Shown one piece after another: positions 37,734-47,812 of a DNA stretch of 64,000 nucleotides. Positions within the stretch are counted from its first letter, which is position 1. Each line of letters starts with the position of its first letter. Under the pieces are notes generated by a model that had not been told where the DNA came from, did not search any database, and worked only from the letters and a program-made list of their open reading frames with translations. Origin of the DNA: Lysobacterales bacterium (GTDB taxonomy: Bacteria; Pseudomonadota; Gammaproteobacteria; Xanthomonadales; SZUA-36). The stretch spans positions 1 to 64,000 of the forward strand of contig JABDLD010000027.1 of NCBI GenBank assembly GCA_013001885.1, read 5' to 3'. A program made the translations under genes and the position numbers.

Positions 37734-40307
37734 ATGAGACAGAAAGACCACGATCATCCATGGGTAGTGATGAAATTTGGTGGCACCAGCGTCAGCTCGG
37801 TGGAGTGCTGGAGCACGATTTGCAGGCAAGCCGGCAAACACCTCGAAACCGGCCATCGGCTGGTGATCGTTGTCTCGGCGCTGTCCGGTGTAACCAACCT
37901 GCTCACTCAGCTGGCGACAGCGCCGGGCAGCCAGGAAAAGGACTCGATCCTGGCAGAACTATCGCGTCTGCATCTTGAGCTTTTTGACCAACTCGGAAAA
38001 ACGCCAACGGCCGTTTTTGATCAACACTGGGAGCAGTTGGTGCGTATCGCCAAAAGTGAAGGCGGAGTTCGCGAGCCATCAGAACGTGCCTTGATCATGG
38101 CGCATGGTGAATTGCTCTCGAGCTCGATCGGGCATCAGGTCCTGGAGTCGAAGGGACTGGACGCAGTATGGCAGGATGCCCGCAACCTGCTGCAGGTGAT
38201 GCCCGGAGCAGGAGACGATGCGCTTGCCGCACGCTGCGCTGATCATGCCGAACCCGCGCTGGCGAAACGGCTGTCCAAAGCAGGGCGGATACACATCACG
38301 CAGGGATTCATCGTGGGTGGCCCGGACGGCAGCACCTGTTTGTTGGGGAGAGGGGGGTCCGATACATCGGCAGCGTATCTCGCGGCGCGCTTATCGGCTT
38401 CCAGCCTCGAGATCTGGACGGACGTGCCGGGAATATTCAGCGCCGACCCGCGGGCTGTTCCGGAGGCCAGGTTGCTAAGACGTTTGAGTTACAGCGAAGC
38501 ACAGGAACTGGCATCGATGGGAGCCAGGGTGCTCCATCCTCCGAGCATTCAACCGGCCAGTCGCCACGGAATCCCTGTTTTTATCAAGAATACCAACAGG
38601 CCCGGGGAAGGGGGAACGCGAATCGCGGCGCGTTCCGGCAGGGAAGAGGCCCAGGTGAAAGGAGTCGTCAGCCGCGAAAACATCACGCTGGTCAATATGG
38701 AGAATCCGGCGATGTGGCACCAGGCAGGTTTTCTTGCCGATGCTTTCGCCGTGTTCAAGCGGCACGGTTACTCTGTCGACTTGATTTCAACATCTGAATC
38801 GACCGTCACCGTAAGCCTGGACCCGCAAGTGTCCGCTCATTCCGATGAAAATCGCCTGTCCGCTTTTCTCACTGATCTGGGTGAGCTGTGTAAAGTCAAC
38901 GTTCATACCGGCTGTATTTCGATTAGCCTTGTGGGCAATTCGATTCGCACCATACTGGGGAGGTTGTCGGCTGCGCTGGACGTTTTCCAGGACCGGCACG
39001 TGCACATGGTGACGCAGTCTGCCAACGACCTTAACCTGACACTCGTCGTGGATCCGGAACATGCGCTTAGCCTGGTTCGAAAGCTGCACCAGCTTTTGAT
39101 TGCCTCGGTGGCTGACAACAGGCCGGAATTCGGTCCCAGCTGGAAAGAGCTGACCCGAGCCATGGCTCCGGTCGCTGAGGCAGATCCATGGTGGGCTGCA
39201 AAGGCCGGACAATTGCATAACGTTCTGGAGGGCCGGGAGTGTGCGTATGTGTACGACCTCGAAACGGCCCGCAGCGCAGCCCGTCGGATCAGGGGCCTGA
39301 ATTCGGTCAGCCGGATTCTTTATGCCGTTAAAGCCAATGACCACGCGAGCTTGCTGCTAGCGCTTGCCGACGAAGGTCTGGGGTTTGAGTGCGTTTCGAT
39401 GGAAGAGGTGCGGCACGTGCTCACCAAAGTGCCCTCTGCCACAGCCGCCGATATTCTCTTTACGCCGAATTTCGCCCCGCGCAGCGAATACGAGGCAGCG
39501 CTAGCAATGGGAATCCGCCTGACGGTCGATAATTCCTGGGCGATCAGGCAGTGGCCGGATGTATTCAAAGGGCAAGACATCTTCCTGCGGCTCGATCTTG
39601 ACCGGGGTTACGGCCACCATAAAAAAGTCATTACATCCGGGGCGGATTCCAAGTTCGGCATTTCACTTGAGCATCTGGCGGACGTGCGTGTGGCGCTTGC
39701 CGAGTTGGGCAGCCGGGTGGTTGGCCTGCATGCCCACACGGGCAGCGGAGTGCAGAATGCTGAGGTCTGGCGGGAGCAGCTTGAGCGATTTCTGCAGGTA
39801 TTGCCGCTTTTTCCCGACGCGAAAGTGCTGGATCTGGGCGGCGGACTTGGGGTTCCCGACCGCCGGGGCCAGGCAGGGTTCGATCTGGCCTCGATGAACG
39901 CGATGCTGGCCGAGGCCATCGCGGGGCACGATGTTGAAATCTGGCTAGAGCCCGGCCGCTACCTGGCGGCGGAATGCGGTATTTTGCTGGCCCGGGTAAC
40001 CCAATTGAAAACCAAGGGCCAGTACAATTATCTCGGTATTGCGACCGGAATGAACGCGCTGATCCGACCGGCTCTGTACGGCGCTTATCATGACATCGTC
40101 AACCTCACGCGCCTGGATCAACCGGCGGAGAAAAATTACCGCGTGGTCGGTCCCATTTGCGAATCGGGAGACGTGGTGGGTGAGAGCCGCTATCTGCCTG
40201 TCAGCGAGGAGGGCGATATCATCCTGATCGCCAATGCAGGCGCCTACGGCAGGGTGATGTCGTCAAGCTACAACCGTCGCTCCCCGCCACAAGAATTCGT
40301 TCTCTGA
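37734..40307 (+). CDS. lysAC: Bifunctional aspartate kinase / diaminopimelate decarboxylase
   Basis: An 857-residue fusion joining the first and last steps of lysine synthesis. Residues about 10-465 are aspartate kinase: MKFGGTSVSS with Lys14, GRGGSDTSAAYLAA, SADPRAVPEARLL, then ACT-type regulatory domains. Residues about 485-857 are a fold-III PLP decarboxylase: Lys533 in LYAVKAN, HTGSG, LDLGGGLGVP, EPGRYLAAECG, and Cys809 in GPICESGD. Such fusions are known in Xanthomonas relatives. GGAG at 37723-37726 precedes the ATG. It ends six bases before the convergent gcvP. Confidence 0.96.
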   Translation: MRQKDHDHPWVVMKFGGTSVSSVECWSTICRQAGKHLETGHRLVIVVSALSGVTNLLTQLATAPGSQEKDSILAELSRLHLELFDQLGKTPTAVFDQHWEQLVRIAKSEGGVREPSERALIMAHGELLSSSIGHQVLESKGLDAVWQDARNLLQVMPGAGDDALAARCADHAEPALAKRLSKAGRIHITQGFIVGGPDGSTCLLGRGGSDTSAAYLAARLSASSLEIWTDVPGIFSADPRAVPEARLLRRLSYSEAQELASMGARVLHPPSIQPASRHGIPVFIKNTNRPGEGGTRIAARSGREEAQVKGVVSRENITLVNMENPAMWHQAGFLADAFAVFKRHGYSVDLISTSESTVTVSLDPQVSAHSDENRLSAFLTDLGELCKVNVHTGCISISLVGNSIRTILGRLSAALDVFQDRHVHMVTQSANDLNLTLVVDPEHALSLVRKLHQLLIASVADNRPEFGPSWKELTRAMAPVAEADPWWAAKAGQLHNVLEGRECAYVYDLETARSAARRIRGLNSVSRILYAVKANDHASLLLALADEGLGFECVSMEEVRHVLTKVPSATAADILFTPNFAPRSEYEAALAMGIRLTVDNSWAIRQWPDVFKGQDIFLRLDLDRGYGHHKKVITSGADSKFGISLEHLADVRVALAELGSRVVGLHAHTGSGVQNAEVWREQLERFLQVLPLFPDAKVLDLGGGLGVPDRRGQAGFDLASMNAMLAEAIAGHDVEIWLEPGRYLAAECGILLARVTQLKTKGQYNYLGIATGMNALIRPALYGAYHDIVNLTRLDQPAEKNYRVVGPICESGDVVGESRYLPVSEEGDIILIANAGAYGRVMSSSYNRRSPPQEFVL

Positions 40308-40313
40308 CGCTTA

Positions 40314-43241
40314 TCAGTCATCGGGGTCTGAGACCCAGGCCTCTGGCGGCGGACAGGAGCAGATCAGGTTGCGGTCACCGAACACGTTGTCGATACGGCT
40401 GACCGGAGCCCAGAACTTGTTCAGATACAGACCCTTGACCGGGTAGGCGGCCTGTTCCCTGCTGTAGGCATGGGGCCAGTCGCCGGCCAGGTCAGCGGGC
40501 GTGTGCGGCGCGTTTTTCAGCGCATTGTCCGCGCCATCCTGCTGGCCTTGTTCAACCGCGCGGATTTCTTCGCGAATGCTGAGCATCGCTTCACAGAATC
40601 TGTCGATTTCCGCCCGTGACTCGCTTTCGGTCGGCTCGATCATCAAGGTTCCGGGCACGGGAAAAGACATGGTGGGTGAATGAAAGCCGTAATCGATCAG
40701 GCGTTTCGCCACGTCTTCCTCCGAAATGCCGCATGATTCCTTGAACGGCCGAAGATCGATGATGCATTCGTGGGCAATGCGGCCGTTTCTGCCGGTGTAC
40801 AGGACCGGATACGCGCCGGCCAGCTTACTGGCAATATAGTTCGCATTCAGAATGGCGACCTGCGTTGCTTTTTTCATGCCTTTCCGGCCCATCATCGTGA
40901 TGTAAGCCCACGATATCGGCAGAATACTGGCGCTGCCCCAGGGTGCTGCCGAGACGGCCCGGTTTTTTTCGGACTGACCGCCGATCGGCACGATTGAATG
41001 GCCGGGAAGAAATGGCTCGAGATGCTTGCCCACGCAGATCGGGCCAACCCCCGGCCCGCCGCCACCGTGGGGAATGCAAAAAGTCTTGTGCAAATTCAGG
41101 TGAGAAACGTCAGCTCCGAATTTGCCGGGGGCTGCGCAGCCAACCAGCGCGTTCAGGTTCGCTCCGTCCAGGTAGACCTGACCGCCATGTTGATGGATCA
41201 CCTCGCAGATTTCGCGAATGTCCTCTTCAAACACCCCGTGGGTGGATGGATAAGTGATCATCAGCGCACTCAAACGGGCACTGTGCTCTTCAGCATTGCT
41301 GCGCAGGTCGTCCAGGTCCACATTGCCCCGATCATCACATTTGACGACGATGATTTTCATGCCGGCCATCGCGGCACTGGCCGGATTGGTGCCGTGTGCG
41401 GATGATGGGATCAGGCAGATGTCCCTGTCCGCATCGCCGCGCGATTCGTGGTATCCCTTGATCGCCAGCAGCCCGGCATACTCACCCTGGGAACCGGCAT
41501 TTGGCTGGAGGGAAACCGCGTCGTATCCGGTGCACACGACCAGCATGCGCTCGAGTTCAGCGATCATGCGCTGGTAACCCTTGGTCTGGCCCAGCGGCGC
41601 AAACGGATGAATGTCACTGTACTCGGGCCAGGTCACCGGGATCATTTCCGTTGTGGCATTCAGTTTCATCGTGCAGGAGCCAAGGGATATCATCGCATGA
41701 GCCAGCGACAGGTCCTTGTTCTCCAATCGCTTGAGATAACGTAGCATTTCGGTTTCGGAATGATAGGCATAAAAAACCGGATGTTGCAGGAAATCACTTT
41801 CACGTTGCAACGATAAGGGAATGGCGGTCCAGTCCGGGTCGAGTGTGCGGTCCATGTCCGAGACGGACCGCGTCTCTCTGTCACCGGCAAATGCCTGCAG
41901 CAGGATATCGATGTGTTCGCGGGACGTCTTTTCGTTGATGCTCATGCCCAGAACCCGCGATCCTTCCCGCCGCAGGTTGATCCCGCCCTCCAGAGCGCGT
42001 TGGTACACCGCGTCGGCCTCTTTCTCATCCAGCTCGTAGGTGAGGGTGTCAAACCAGTTTTCTGTGCTGTTTGCGTAACCGAGCTCGCCCAGCCCCGTGG
42101 CCAGCAGTCCGCTGAGGCGGTGAATTCTGCGGGCAATTTTCTTCAGCCGTTCCCGGCCGTGCCAGACGCTGTACAGGCCGCTGATCACCGCCAGCAACGC
42201 CTGCGCCGTGCAGATATTGCTGGTGGCTTTGTCCCTGCGAATATGTTGTTCACGGGTCTGCAGGGCCATTCGCAGGGCCGTCCGTCCTTTGCTGTCCTGG
42301 GATACACCAATGATCCTGCCCGGCATCGAACGCTTGTACTCCTCACGGGTGGCAAAAAAGGCCGCGTGCGGGCCGCCATACCCCATGGGTACGCCGAATC
42401 GTTGGGCTGAGCCGACCACGACATCCGCGTCCATCTCGCCCGGAGGCGTCAGCAGCACCAGGCTCATCAGATCGGTCGCCACCGTGACCAGTGCGTTTTT
42501 GTTATGCGCGTCTGCAATCACCTGGCGAAAATCACACAGGCCACCGTTCAATGCAGGATACTGCAGCAACATTCCAAAATAGTCTCCGTCCCCAATGGCC
42601 GATTCCGGGTCGCCGACGACCACCTCGATGCCGAAATACCGGGCCCGGTTTTCCACCACATCGAGCGTTTGCGGAAGTACATTCCGGTCCACCAGGAAAC
42701 GCGGGGACCTGGATTTCCGGTTCATGCGCTGCAGCATGGTCATCGCTTCGGCTGCCGCAGTGGCCTCGTCCAGCAGAGAGGCGTTGGCGATCGGCATGCC
42801 GGTGAGATCGCTTACCATTTGCTGGAAATTCAGCAATGCTTCCAGGCGGCCTTGCGAAATTTCCGCCTGGTAAGGTGTGTAGGCGGTGTACCAGCCCGGA
42901 TTCTCCAGCACATTTCGCTGGATGACGGCAGGCAGTATGGTCTCGTGGTAACCCATACCGATCATGCTGTGCTGCACGGTGTTCAGTGAGGCCATTTCGC
43001 GCAGCCTGGCGAGTGTGTCCAACTCCGTGACCGCATCAGGCAGGTCCAGGTCTTCGCTGATCTGTATCGATGGGGGCAGGGTGCTTGCGATCAGTTCGTC
43101 CAGTGACGATGCGCCGATGGTATCGAGCATGACCGCGACATCACCGTCCCTGGGGCCGATATGCCGCATGATGAATTCACCATGGTCTTCCAGACCAAAC
43201 AGTGGCGAATCATCGGGGCGGGCTGGATTGGATTTGCTCAT
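40314..43241 (-). CDS. gcvP: Glycine dehydrogenase (decarboxylating), single-chain P protein
   Basis: A 975-residue PLP enzyme that decarboxylates glycine and passes aminomethyl to the lipoyl H protein. Both halves are in one chain. The PLP lysine is Lys719 in [17 protein letters not shown]; other conserved parts are [27 protein letters not shown] and [15 protein letters not shown]. gcvT, gcvH and a glycine riboswitch are not nearby; only 70 bases separate it from ctaB, so the two could share a transcript. Confidence 0.97.
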   Translation of the reverse strand: MSKSNPARPDDSPLFGLEDHGEFIMRHIGPRDGDVAVMLDTIGASSLDELIASTLPPSIQISEDLDLPDAVTELDTLARLREMASLNTVQHSMIGMGYHETILPAVIQRNVLENPGWYTAYTPYQAEISQGRLEALLNFQQMVSDLTGMPIANASLLDEATAAAEAMTMLQRMNRKSRSPRFLVDRNVLPQTLDVVENRARYFGIEVVVGDPESAIGDGDYFGMLLQYPALNGGLCDFRQVIADAHNKNALVTVATDLMSLVLLTPPGEMDADVVVGSAQRFGVPMGYGGPHAAFFATREEYKRSMPGRIIGVSQDSKGRTALRMALQTREQHIRRDKATSNICTAQALLAVISGLYSVWHGRERLKKIARRIHRLSGLLATGLGELGYANSTENWFDTLTYELDEKEADAVYQRALEGGINLRREGSRVLGMSINEKTSREHIDILLQAFAGDRETRSVSDMDRTLDPDWTAIPLSLQRESDFLQHPVFYAYHSETEMLRYLKRLENKDLSLAHAMISLGSCTMKLNATTEMIPVTWPEYSDIHPFAPLGQTKGYQRMIAELERMLVVCTGYDAVSLQPNAGSQGEYAGLLAIKGYHESRGDADRDICLIPSSAHGTNPASAAMAGMKIIVVKCDDRGNVDLDDLRSNAEEHSARLSALMITYPSTHGVFEEDIREICEVIHQHGGQVYLDGANLNALVGCAAPGKFGADVSHLNLHKTFCIPHGGGGPGVGPICVGKHLEPFLPGHSIVPIGGQSEKNRAVSAAPWGSASILPISWAYITMMGRKGMKKATQVAILNANYIASKLAGAYPVLYTGRNGRIAHECIIDLRPFKESCGISEEDVAKRLIDYGFHSPTMSFPVPGTLMIEPTESESRAEIDRFCEAMLSIREEIRAVEQGQQDGADNALKNAPHTPADLAGDWPHAYSREQAAYPVKGLYLNKFWAPVSRIDNVFGDRNLICSCPPPEAWVSDPDD

Positions 43242-43311
43242 GGTATAGGGTCTCTGAAAAGATGATGCCTGGGAAATATTTTAAATATTTTGGCGCCTTG
43301 TTTACACCTTT

Positions 43312-44229
43312 CTAGCGCAATAATGCCTGAAGGAAATGATCGGCCAGCAGAAAAACAAACAGCACCATTAAATAGATGATTGAATATCCAAAGGTTTGCA
43401 TGGGTATCCGCTCGTCATTGTCGCTTAGCAGTTTGAACGCATACCACAGGAAACCTGCGTTCAGCACGGTCACGCCGGCTAGGTAGAGCAGGTCACTCAT
43501 GCCGGTCAGGTAGGGCAGAGTGGTCACGATCACCAGCAGTATCGTGTAAAAGAGTATGTGCCAGCGGGTGAACCTTGGGCCGTGAGTCACCGGCAGCATG
43601 GGAATATCCACCGCCGCATAGTCATGCCGCCGGTGAATGGCAAGAGCCCAGAAGTGTGGCGGCGTCCAGACGTAAATGATCAGGAACAGGACGAGCGCAT
43701 TTGGATCCACCGAGCCGGTCACCGCAGTCCACCCAAGGACTGGCGGTGCAGCCCCGGCAGCGCCGCCGATCACGATATTCTGCGGTGTGGCGCGCTTGAG
43801 CCATACGGTATAGACAACAGCGTAGCCAATCAGCGACAGAAAGGTCAGCACAGCCGTAAGCAGGTTGACCCACACGACCAGCACGGTCATCGAAATAACG
43901 CCGAGAATCAAGGCAAAGGTAAGAACCTGTGCCACATTCAGCTGCCCCGAAGGCAGCGGCCGGTCGCGCGTGCGGGCCATTACGGCGTCAATGCGCTGAT
44001 CGAGCAGGTGATTGATCGCTGCTGCGGATGACGCAGCCAGGCCAATACCTATTGTTCCGAATATCAGCGCGCCCGCAGGAGGCCAAACCGGCACGGCAAG
44101 CACCATGCCGACAATCGCGGTGAATACGATCAGCATCACCACCCGGGGTTTGCATAATTCGTAGTACCTGGCGGCCGAGGAAAACAACAGGCTCAATCCG
44201 ACCTTGCTGACGAGCGGTACAACAGCCAC
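43312..44229 (-). CDS. ctaB: Protoheme IX farnesyltransferase (heme O synthase)
   Basis: A 305-residue polytopic membrane enzyme of the UbiA class that adds farnesyl to heme B, feeding CtaA. Family marks are the two aspartate-rich parts [20 protein letters not shown] and [18 protein letters not shown], plus [12 protein letters not shown]. The start is uncertain: GTG 44229 overlaps ctaA by 37 bases, while TTG 44196, with AAGG just upstream and a one-codon-scale overlap with the ctaA stop, would give 294 residues. Last gene of the cytochrome oxidase cluster; no sco1 follows. Confidence 0.93.
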   Translation of the reverse strand: MAVVPLVSKVGLSLLFSSAARYYELCKPRVVMLIVFTAIVGMVLAVPVWPPAGALIFGTIGIGLAASSAAAINHLLDQRIDAVMARTRDRPLPSGQLNVAQVLTFALILGVISMTVLVVWVNLLTAVLTFLSLIGYAVVYTVWLKRATPQNIVIGGAAGAAPPVLGWTAVTGSVDPNALVLFLIIYVWTPPHFWALAIHRRHDYAAVDIPMLPVTHGPRFTRWHILFYTILLVIVTTLPYLTGMSDLLYLAGVTVLNAGFLWYAFKLLSDNDERIPMQTFGYSIIYLMVLFVFLLADHFLQALLR

Positions 44230-45185
44230 AGCATGGCCGCCAACAACAGCGCGCCCATGCCGTTATGCGCCACTGCATTGATCAGCGGCAGTTGCAGCAC
44301 GACATTCTGGATTCCAAGGGTCACCTGGGCCAGCAACAGCGCTCCCAGGACCGCTCCCTCCTGGCGCGCCGCGGGTCGGGCGATCAATCGCAAGGCCAGC
44401 AACCCCAGTATGATGAAAGCAATGACGGCCCCCATTCTGTGCACCATGTGGATCGCAACGCGCGAGCGCAGATCAAGCAGGCCGCCCTCGTAATCAACGC
44501 CAACTTCGCGCCACAGGACGAACGCATCGGAGAAATTCATTTCCGGCCACAGCTGTCCCTGGCAGGTTGGAAAGTCCGGGCATGCAAGCGCTGAATAGTT
44601 TGCGCTGGTCCAGCCGCCGAGCGCGAGTTGCACCAGCAGCACCGTGAATGCAACCAGGATCAGTCCGCGGAACTGTCTGAATATCTCTGCCGCAGTTCTT
44701 GATTGGACATTGTCACCGGTCGTCCAGTAGAGCCAAAGCAGGAGGCTGAATGTGGCGAGTCCGCCCATCAGATGGGCCATGACGACCACCGGAAGCAATT
44801 TGAGTGTCACGGTCCACATACCGAGTGCCGCCTGGAAGAGAATCAGGATAAGCAAACCAGCGGCCAGCCGGCGAACACCTCTGCGGGGCGAAGACTTCCA
44901 GGCCAGTATATTGAGGGCGATGACCAACAGGACCAGGGCCCCTGCCAGGTAACGGTGGGCCATTTCTTTCCAGGCCTTGTCGGTTTCTACGGCGCGCTCC
45001 GGAAACGCCTGATTGGCCTGCGCCACCTCGTGCGGGTCGGCGGGCCAGGTCACGTGGCCGTAGCAACCCGGCCAGTCGGGACAACCGAGGCCGGCGTCGG
45101 ACAGGCGAACGAAAGCACCGAGAACAATGACGGCAAAGGCGACGATGGCAGCCAGCAGCGCAAGGCGGTGCAGGGCAGGGTTCAT
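44193..45185 (-). CDS. ctaA: Heme A synthase (COX15/CtaA)
   Basis: A 330-residue inner-membrane enzyme that oxidises heme O to heme A for the aa3 oxidase. Eight membrane segments are expected. Conserved parts include [21 protein letters not shown] near residues 23-43 (in pieces), the heme-ligand histidine in [10 protein letters not shown], and the later [10 protein letters not shown]. The start overlaps the preceding SCO-like gene by four bases. Confidence 0.95.
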   Translation of the reverse strand: MNPALHRLALLAAIVAFAVIVLGAFVRLSDAGLGCPDWPGCYGHVTWPADPHEVAQANQAFPERAVETDKAWKEMAHRYLAGALVLLVIALNILAWKSSPRRGVRRLAAGLLILILFQAALGMWTVTLKLLPVVVMAHLMGGLATFSLLLWLYWTTGDNVQSRTAAEIFRQFRGLILVAFTVLLVQLALGGWTSANYSALACPDFPTCQGQLWPEMNFSDAFVLWREVGVDYEGGLLDLRSRVAIHMVHRMGAVIAFIILGLLALRLIARPAARQEGAVLGALLLAQVTLGIQNVVLQLPLINAVAHNGMGALLLAAMLWLLYRSSARSD

Positions 45186-45787
45186 GATTGTTCGTCCAGT
45201 TTCGACCAGGTCAGGAGCCGCTTGAGGTCTTGTTTCAATTGGTTGGGGTCTGCTCCTGCAGCGTACGTCATCATTATATTCCCGAGCGGATCAATAAGGT
45301 AGGCGCCGGTGGGGCCATCCGCCGCCTGGTAGAGTGCTTTTGCCGCGTTTTCTGAAGGATCGGTAAGCAGATGGAATCGGGGGTAGATCTCCCGCAGCGC
45401 GCCCTGCGTGTCTGGATTCCCTGCGCCAGGGAGCAACAATGCGATAAGAATTCGGGACTGGTTGCGGCCTGCAGCCAGGTGAATCTGCCGCAGGGAGGTG
45501 ATCTCCTGCCTGCACAGACTGTCACACTCACCGGTTATGCGGTAAAGCACAACCCAATGTTCGGCAAAGACTTCACCGGCGATTGCCGGCTCGCCGGAAG
45601 ATGCGACGAGTTGGGTTTGCTCCCAAGCCAGCGGTATCGGCGGTTCGACCAGCCTGCCGAGATTTCGGGTTGCTGCGGGTTTAAAGGAAATCGTCCCGCT
45701 GTACATGAACCAGGCCAGCAGCAAGGGCAGCAAAAAAACGGCTGCAATGATGACAAGCGAAATTCGGGGTGACATTTTCATACTCAT
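45182..45787 (-). CDS. Membrane-anchored SCO-like thioredoxin-fold protein
   Basis: A 201-residue protein with one N-terminal membrane anchor (about residues 9-28) and a periplasmic domain. Cys88-x3-Cys92 in GECDSLC matches the spacing of the copper motif of SCO proteins, and LIDPLGNIMMTY resembles the later SCO strand. The histidine that SCO proteins use as third copper ligand is not evident: the matching place reads ADGPTGAYLID. Its seat between SURF1 and ctaA points to oxidase assembly, perhaps as a thiol reductase for CoxB; that is inference. Confidence 0.7.
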   Translation of the reverse strand: MSMKMSPRISLVIIAAVFLLPLLLAWFMYSGTISFKPAATRNLGRLVEPPIPLAWEQTQLVASSGEPAIAGEVFAEHWVVLYRITGECDSLCRQEITSLRQIHLAAGRNQSRILIALLLPGAGNPDTQGALREIYPRFHLLTDPSENAAKALYQAADGPTGAYLIDPLGNIMMTYAAGADPNQLKQDLKRLLTWSKLDEQS

Positions 45788-45796
45788 TTTGCCTCT

Positions 45797-46516
45797 TCAA
45801 TTGCCGGGCGCTGGTGAATCCGGCCGGGCGCGCCGCACACTCAGGGTCAGCCAGATCACCAGGCTGGCCAGGGCCAGCGAAAACCACTGCAGTGCGTAGG
45901 CGCCATGAACTTCCGGCCCCATCACCGCCGCGCGCCACTGCCGGCCTGCAAAGCCGCTCTCGTCCCGCTCGTCCAGTTGCAGCACCCACGGGTCGAGCGC
46001 AGTGCCCAGGGCGGCCTGAATGCTGTCCAATTCAAAATAAGTGACCAACTGCGGCCAGCGGTCCTGTACCAGAACGTCTGCGTCACCTACCTGCGGTCCG
46101 CCTGCGGGTGGTCTGTTCAGGATGCCCCTGATCGTCCTGAACCGGTTGTCTGTGGGCACCGCCGGCAGCGTGCGTCGGTCGGCCGGCATCGGCAGCCAGC
46201 CACGGTTGACCAGCAAATGCGTGCCGTCACTCAAGATGAAGGGCGTAAGCGCGTGGACACCCGCGCGGCCGTTAAGAATCTTGTTGTCCAGCAAGACATG
46301 GCGCTCTGGGTCATAACGGCCATAAGCTTCCACCCGGGCGAAACGCGACTCTGTCTGGATGGCCTGTTGCAGCGGCATCACCTGGGCGTTGCCGAACTGA
46401 TCGAACAATTCCTGCTTTTCTGTCTTCCGGTCCATCTGCCACAGGCCGAGGCGGATGAAAACCAGCGCCAGCGCCAGGAGAATGACCGTTAGCTTGATCG
46501 AAGGCTTGAAATACAT
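45797..46516 (-). CDS. SURF1 family cytochrome oxidase assembly protein
   Basis: A 239-residue protein with two membrane helices, one at residues about 8-24 and one near the C-terminus, flanking a periplasmic domain. SURF1 marks are RLGLWQMDRKTEKQELFD, the Y-grydperhvlLDN pattern YGRYDPERHVLLDNKI and LVNRGWLP. SURF1 proteins help insert heme A into CoxA. I chose ATG 46516, preceded by GGAAGAAAAG; the open frame to 46585 crosses the promoter region shared with the divergent DUF2909 gene. Confidence 0.92.
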   Translation of the reverse strand: MYFKPSIKLTVILLALALVFIRLGLWQMDRKTEKQELFDQFGNAQVMPLQQAIQTESRFARVEAYGRYDPERHVLLDNKILNGRAGVHALTPFILSDGTHLLVNRGWLPMPADRRTLPAVPTDNRFRTIRGILNRPPAGGPQVGDADVLVQDRWPQLVTYFELDSIQAALGTALDPWVLQLDERDESGFAGRQWRAAVMGPEVHGAYALQWFSLALASLVIWLTLSVRRARPDSPAPGN

Positions 46517-46587
46517 CTTTTCTTCCGCTTTGCGCAGCACTGATTCGCTATAATCAATTCTCACTACAGAGTTCAGCCGAGACAATC

Positions 46588-46833
46588 ATGGTCATCAAGA
46601 TACTGATAATCGTTTTCCTGCTCATAATCCTGTACAGCCTCGGTTCCGCCCTGATTTTCCTGGTGAAAGACCATGGCGAAGGGGACCGGACCGTCAAGCG
46701 GCTCAGCTGGCGCATCGGCCTGTCACTGGTCCTGTTCCTGTTTCTCTGGTTTGCTTACCAGATGGGCTGGATCGAGCCCAACAGCGGGCCGGTCCGGGTA
46801 CCCGTTTCTGCGCAGCCGGCAGAACCGGAATAA
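46588..46833 (+). CDS. DUF2909 twin-transmembrane protein
   Basis: An 81-residue protein with two predicted membrane helices (about residues 3-24 and 44-61) joined by a charged loop (KDHGEGDRTVKRLSWR). The pattern VKILIIVFLLIILYSLGSAL followed by RIGLSLVLFLFLWF is that of DUF2909 proteins, which accompany cytochrome oxidase genes in gammaproteobacteria. It is transcribed against the cluster and divergently from SURF1, and is followed by a terminator. Function unknown. Confidence 0.82.
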   Translation: MVIKILIIVFLLIILYSLGSALIFLVKDHGEGDRTVKRLSWRIGLSLVLFLFLWFAYQMGWIEPNSGPVRVPVSAQPAEPE

Positions 46834-46839
46834 CGAGAA

Positions 46840-46857
46840 GCCCGCCTTATGGCGGGC
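46840..46857 (+). terminator. Terminator between DUF2909 gene and coxC
   Basis: Seven-base arms GCCCGCC (46840-46846) and GGCGGGC (46851-46857) with a TTAT loop, between two convergent genes. The tails CTCTGTAAATTTT and, on the other strand, TTCTCGTT are only moderately T-rich. It probably serves both strands. Confidence 0.6.
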
Positions 46858-46910
46858 CTCTGTAAATTTTCAGCTACGCCTGTTATGACGTCAGTGGCGG
46901 AACTAAGTTC

Positions 46911-47780
46911 CTAGTACACGTAAACGAAGATAAACAGGCCCAGCCAGACCACGTCAACAAAGTGCCAGTACCAGGCAACCGCCTCGAAACCGAAGTGGTG
47001 CTCCGGTTTGAAATGTCCACGCATGCACCGAATCGCGATCACGGTGAGCATGATGGCGCCGAGCGTTACGTGCATGCCGTGGAAACCGGTGAGCATGAAA
47101 AACGTGGAGCCGTAAATACCCGAGCCCAGGGTGAGGCCAAATTGTTCGTAGGCCACCTTGTACTCCTCGGCCTGCAGGCCAACGAACACGAAGCCCAGCA
47201 CCACGGTCGCAAGCAACCAGGAGATCAGCTTACCCCGGTGGTCTTTTTTCAGCGCATGGTGCGCCATGGTAACTGTGAAACCGGAGGTCAGCAGAATCAG
47301 CGTATTCACGAACGGCACGCCAAATGCGGGTACTGTCTGGAACGGTCCGCCCAGTTCCGCGGGGCCGGCAGTCGGCCAGACTGACTCAAAGCCCTGCCAC
47401 AGGATTTCATTGGTGGACGCCCCGGTTCCTTCACCGCCGAGCCACGGTACTGCGAGCACACGGGCGTAAAACAGGGCGCCAAAAAAGGCGGCAAAGAACA
47501 TCACTTCGGAGAAGATGAACCACATCATTCCCATGCGGAACGAGGTATCTACCTGGGCGTTGTACATACCCGCTTCACTTTCGCGGATGACTTCGCCAAA
47601 CCAACCGAAAATCATGTAAATCAGGATGAGAGCGCCGGCCAGGGCAGTCCAGGGCGCGGTTGCGTAGTCATTTACCCAGAATGCCACGCTGGCCAACAGG
47701 ATGAACATCCCGATCGAGCCGATAATCGGCCACTTGGTTCCGTGGGGTACGTAATAGCTGTCGTCAGCGTGATGTGCCAT
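46911..47780 (-). CDS. coxC: Cytochrome c oxidase subunit III
   Basis: A 289-residue subunit with seven membrane helices; it stabilises subunit I and lines the oxygen path. Family marks are RMGMMWFIFSEVMFFAAFFG near residues 82-101, LLTSGFTVTMAHHAL, GFHGMHVTLGAIML and the C-terminal AVAWYWHFVDVVWLGLFIFV. ctaG precedes it by 32 bases. Confidence 0.97.
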   Translation of the reverse strand: MAHHADDSYYVPHGTKWPIIGSIGMFILLASVAFWVNDYATAPWTALAGALILIYMIFGWFGEVIRESEAGMYNAQVDTSFRMGMMWFIFSEVMFFAAFFGALFYARVLAVPWLGGEGTGASTNEILWQGFESVWPTAGPAELGGPFQTVPAFGVPFVNTLILLTSGFTVTMAHHALKKDHRGKLISWLLATVVLGFVFVGLQAEEYKVAYEQFGLTLGSGIYGSTFFMLTGFHGMHVTLGAIMLTVIAIRCMRGHFKPEHHFGFEAVAWYWHFVDVVWLGLFIFVYVY

Positions 47781-47812
47781 TTCTAAGCCTCTTTGATCTC
47801 TGTTTCCGTGCT

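Noticed and set aside
43242-43311. Glycine riboswitch before gcvP
   Set aside because: This spacer is downstream of the gcvP start on the relevant strand only as 5' leader of 70 bases at most; too short for the known glycine aptamer, and it is an AT-rich direct repeat (43274-43291) instead.
45182-45787. Calling this gene sco1
   Set aside because: The cysteine pair fits but the third copper ligand histidine is not evident, so only a SCO-like label is used.
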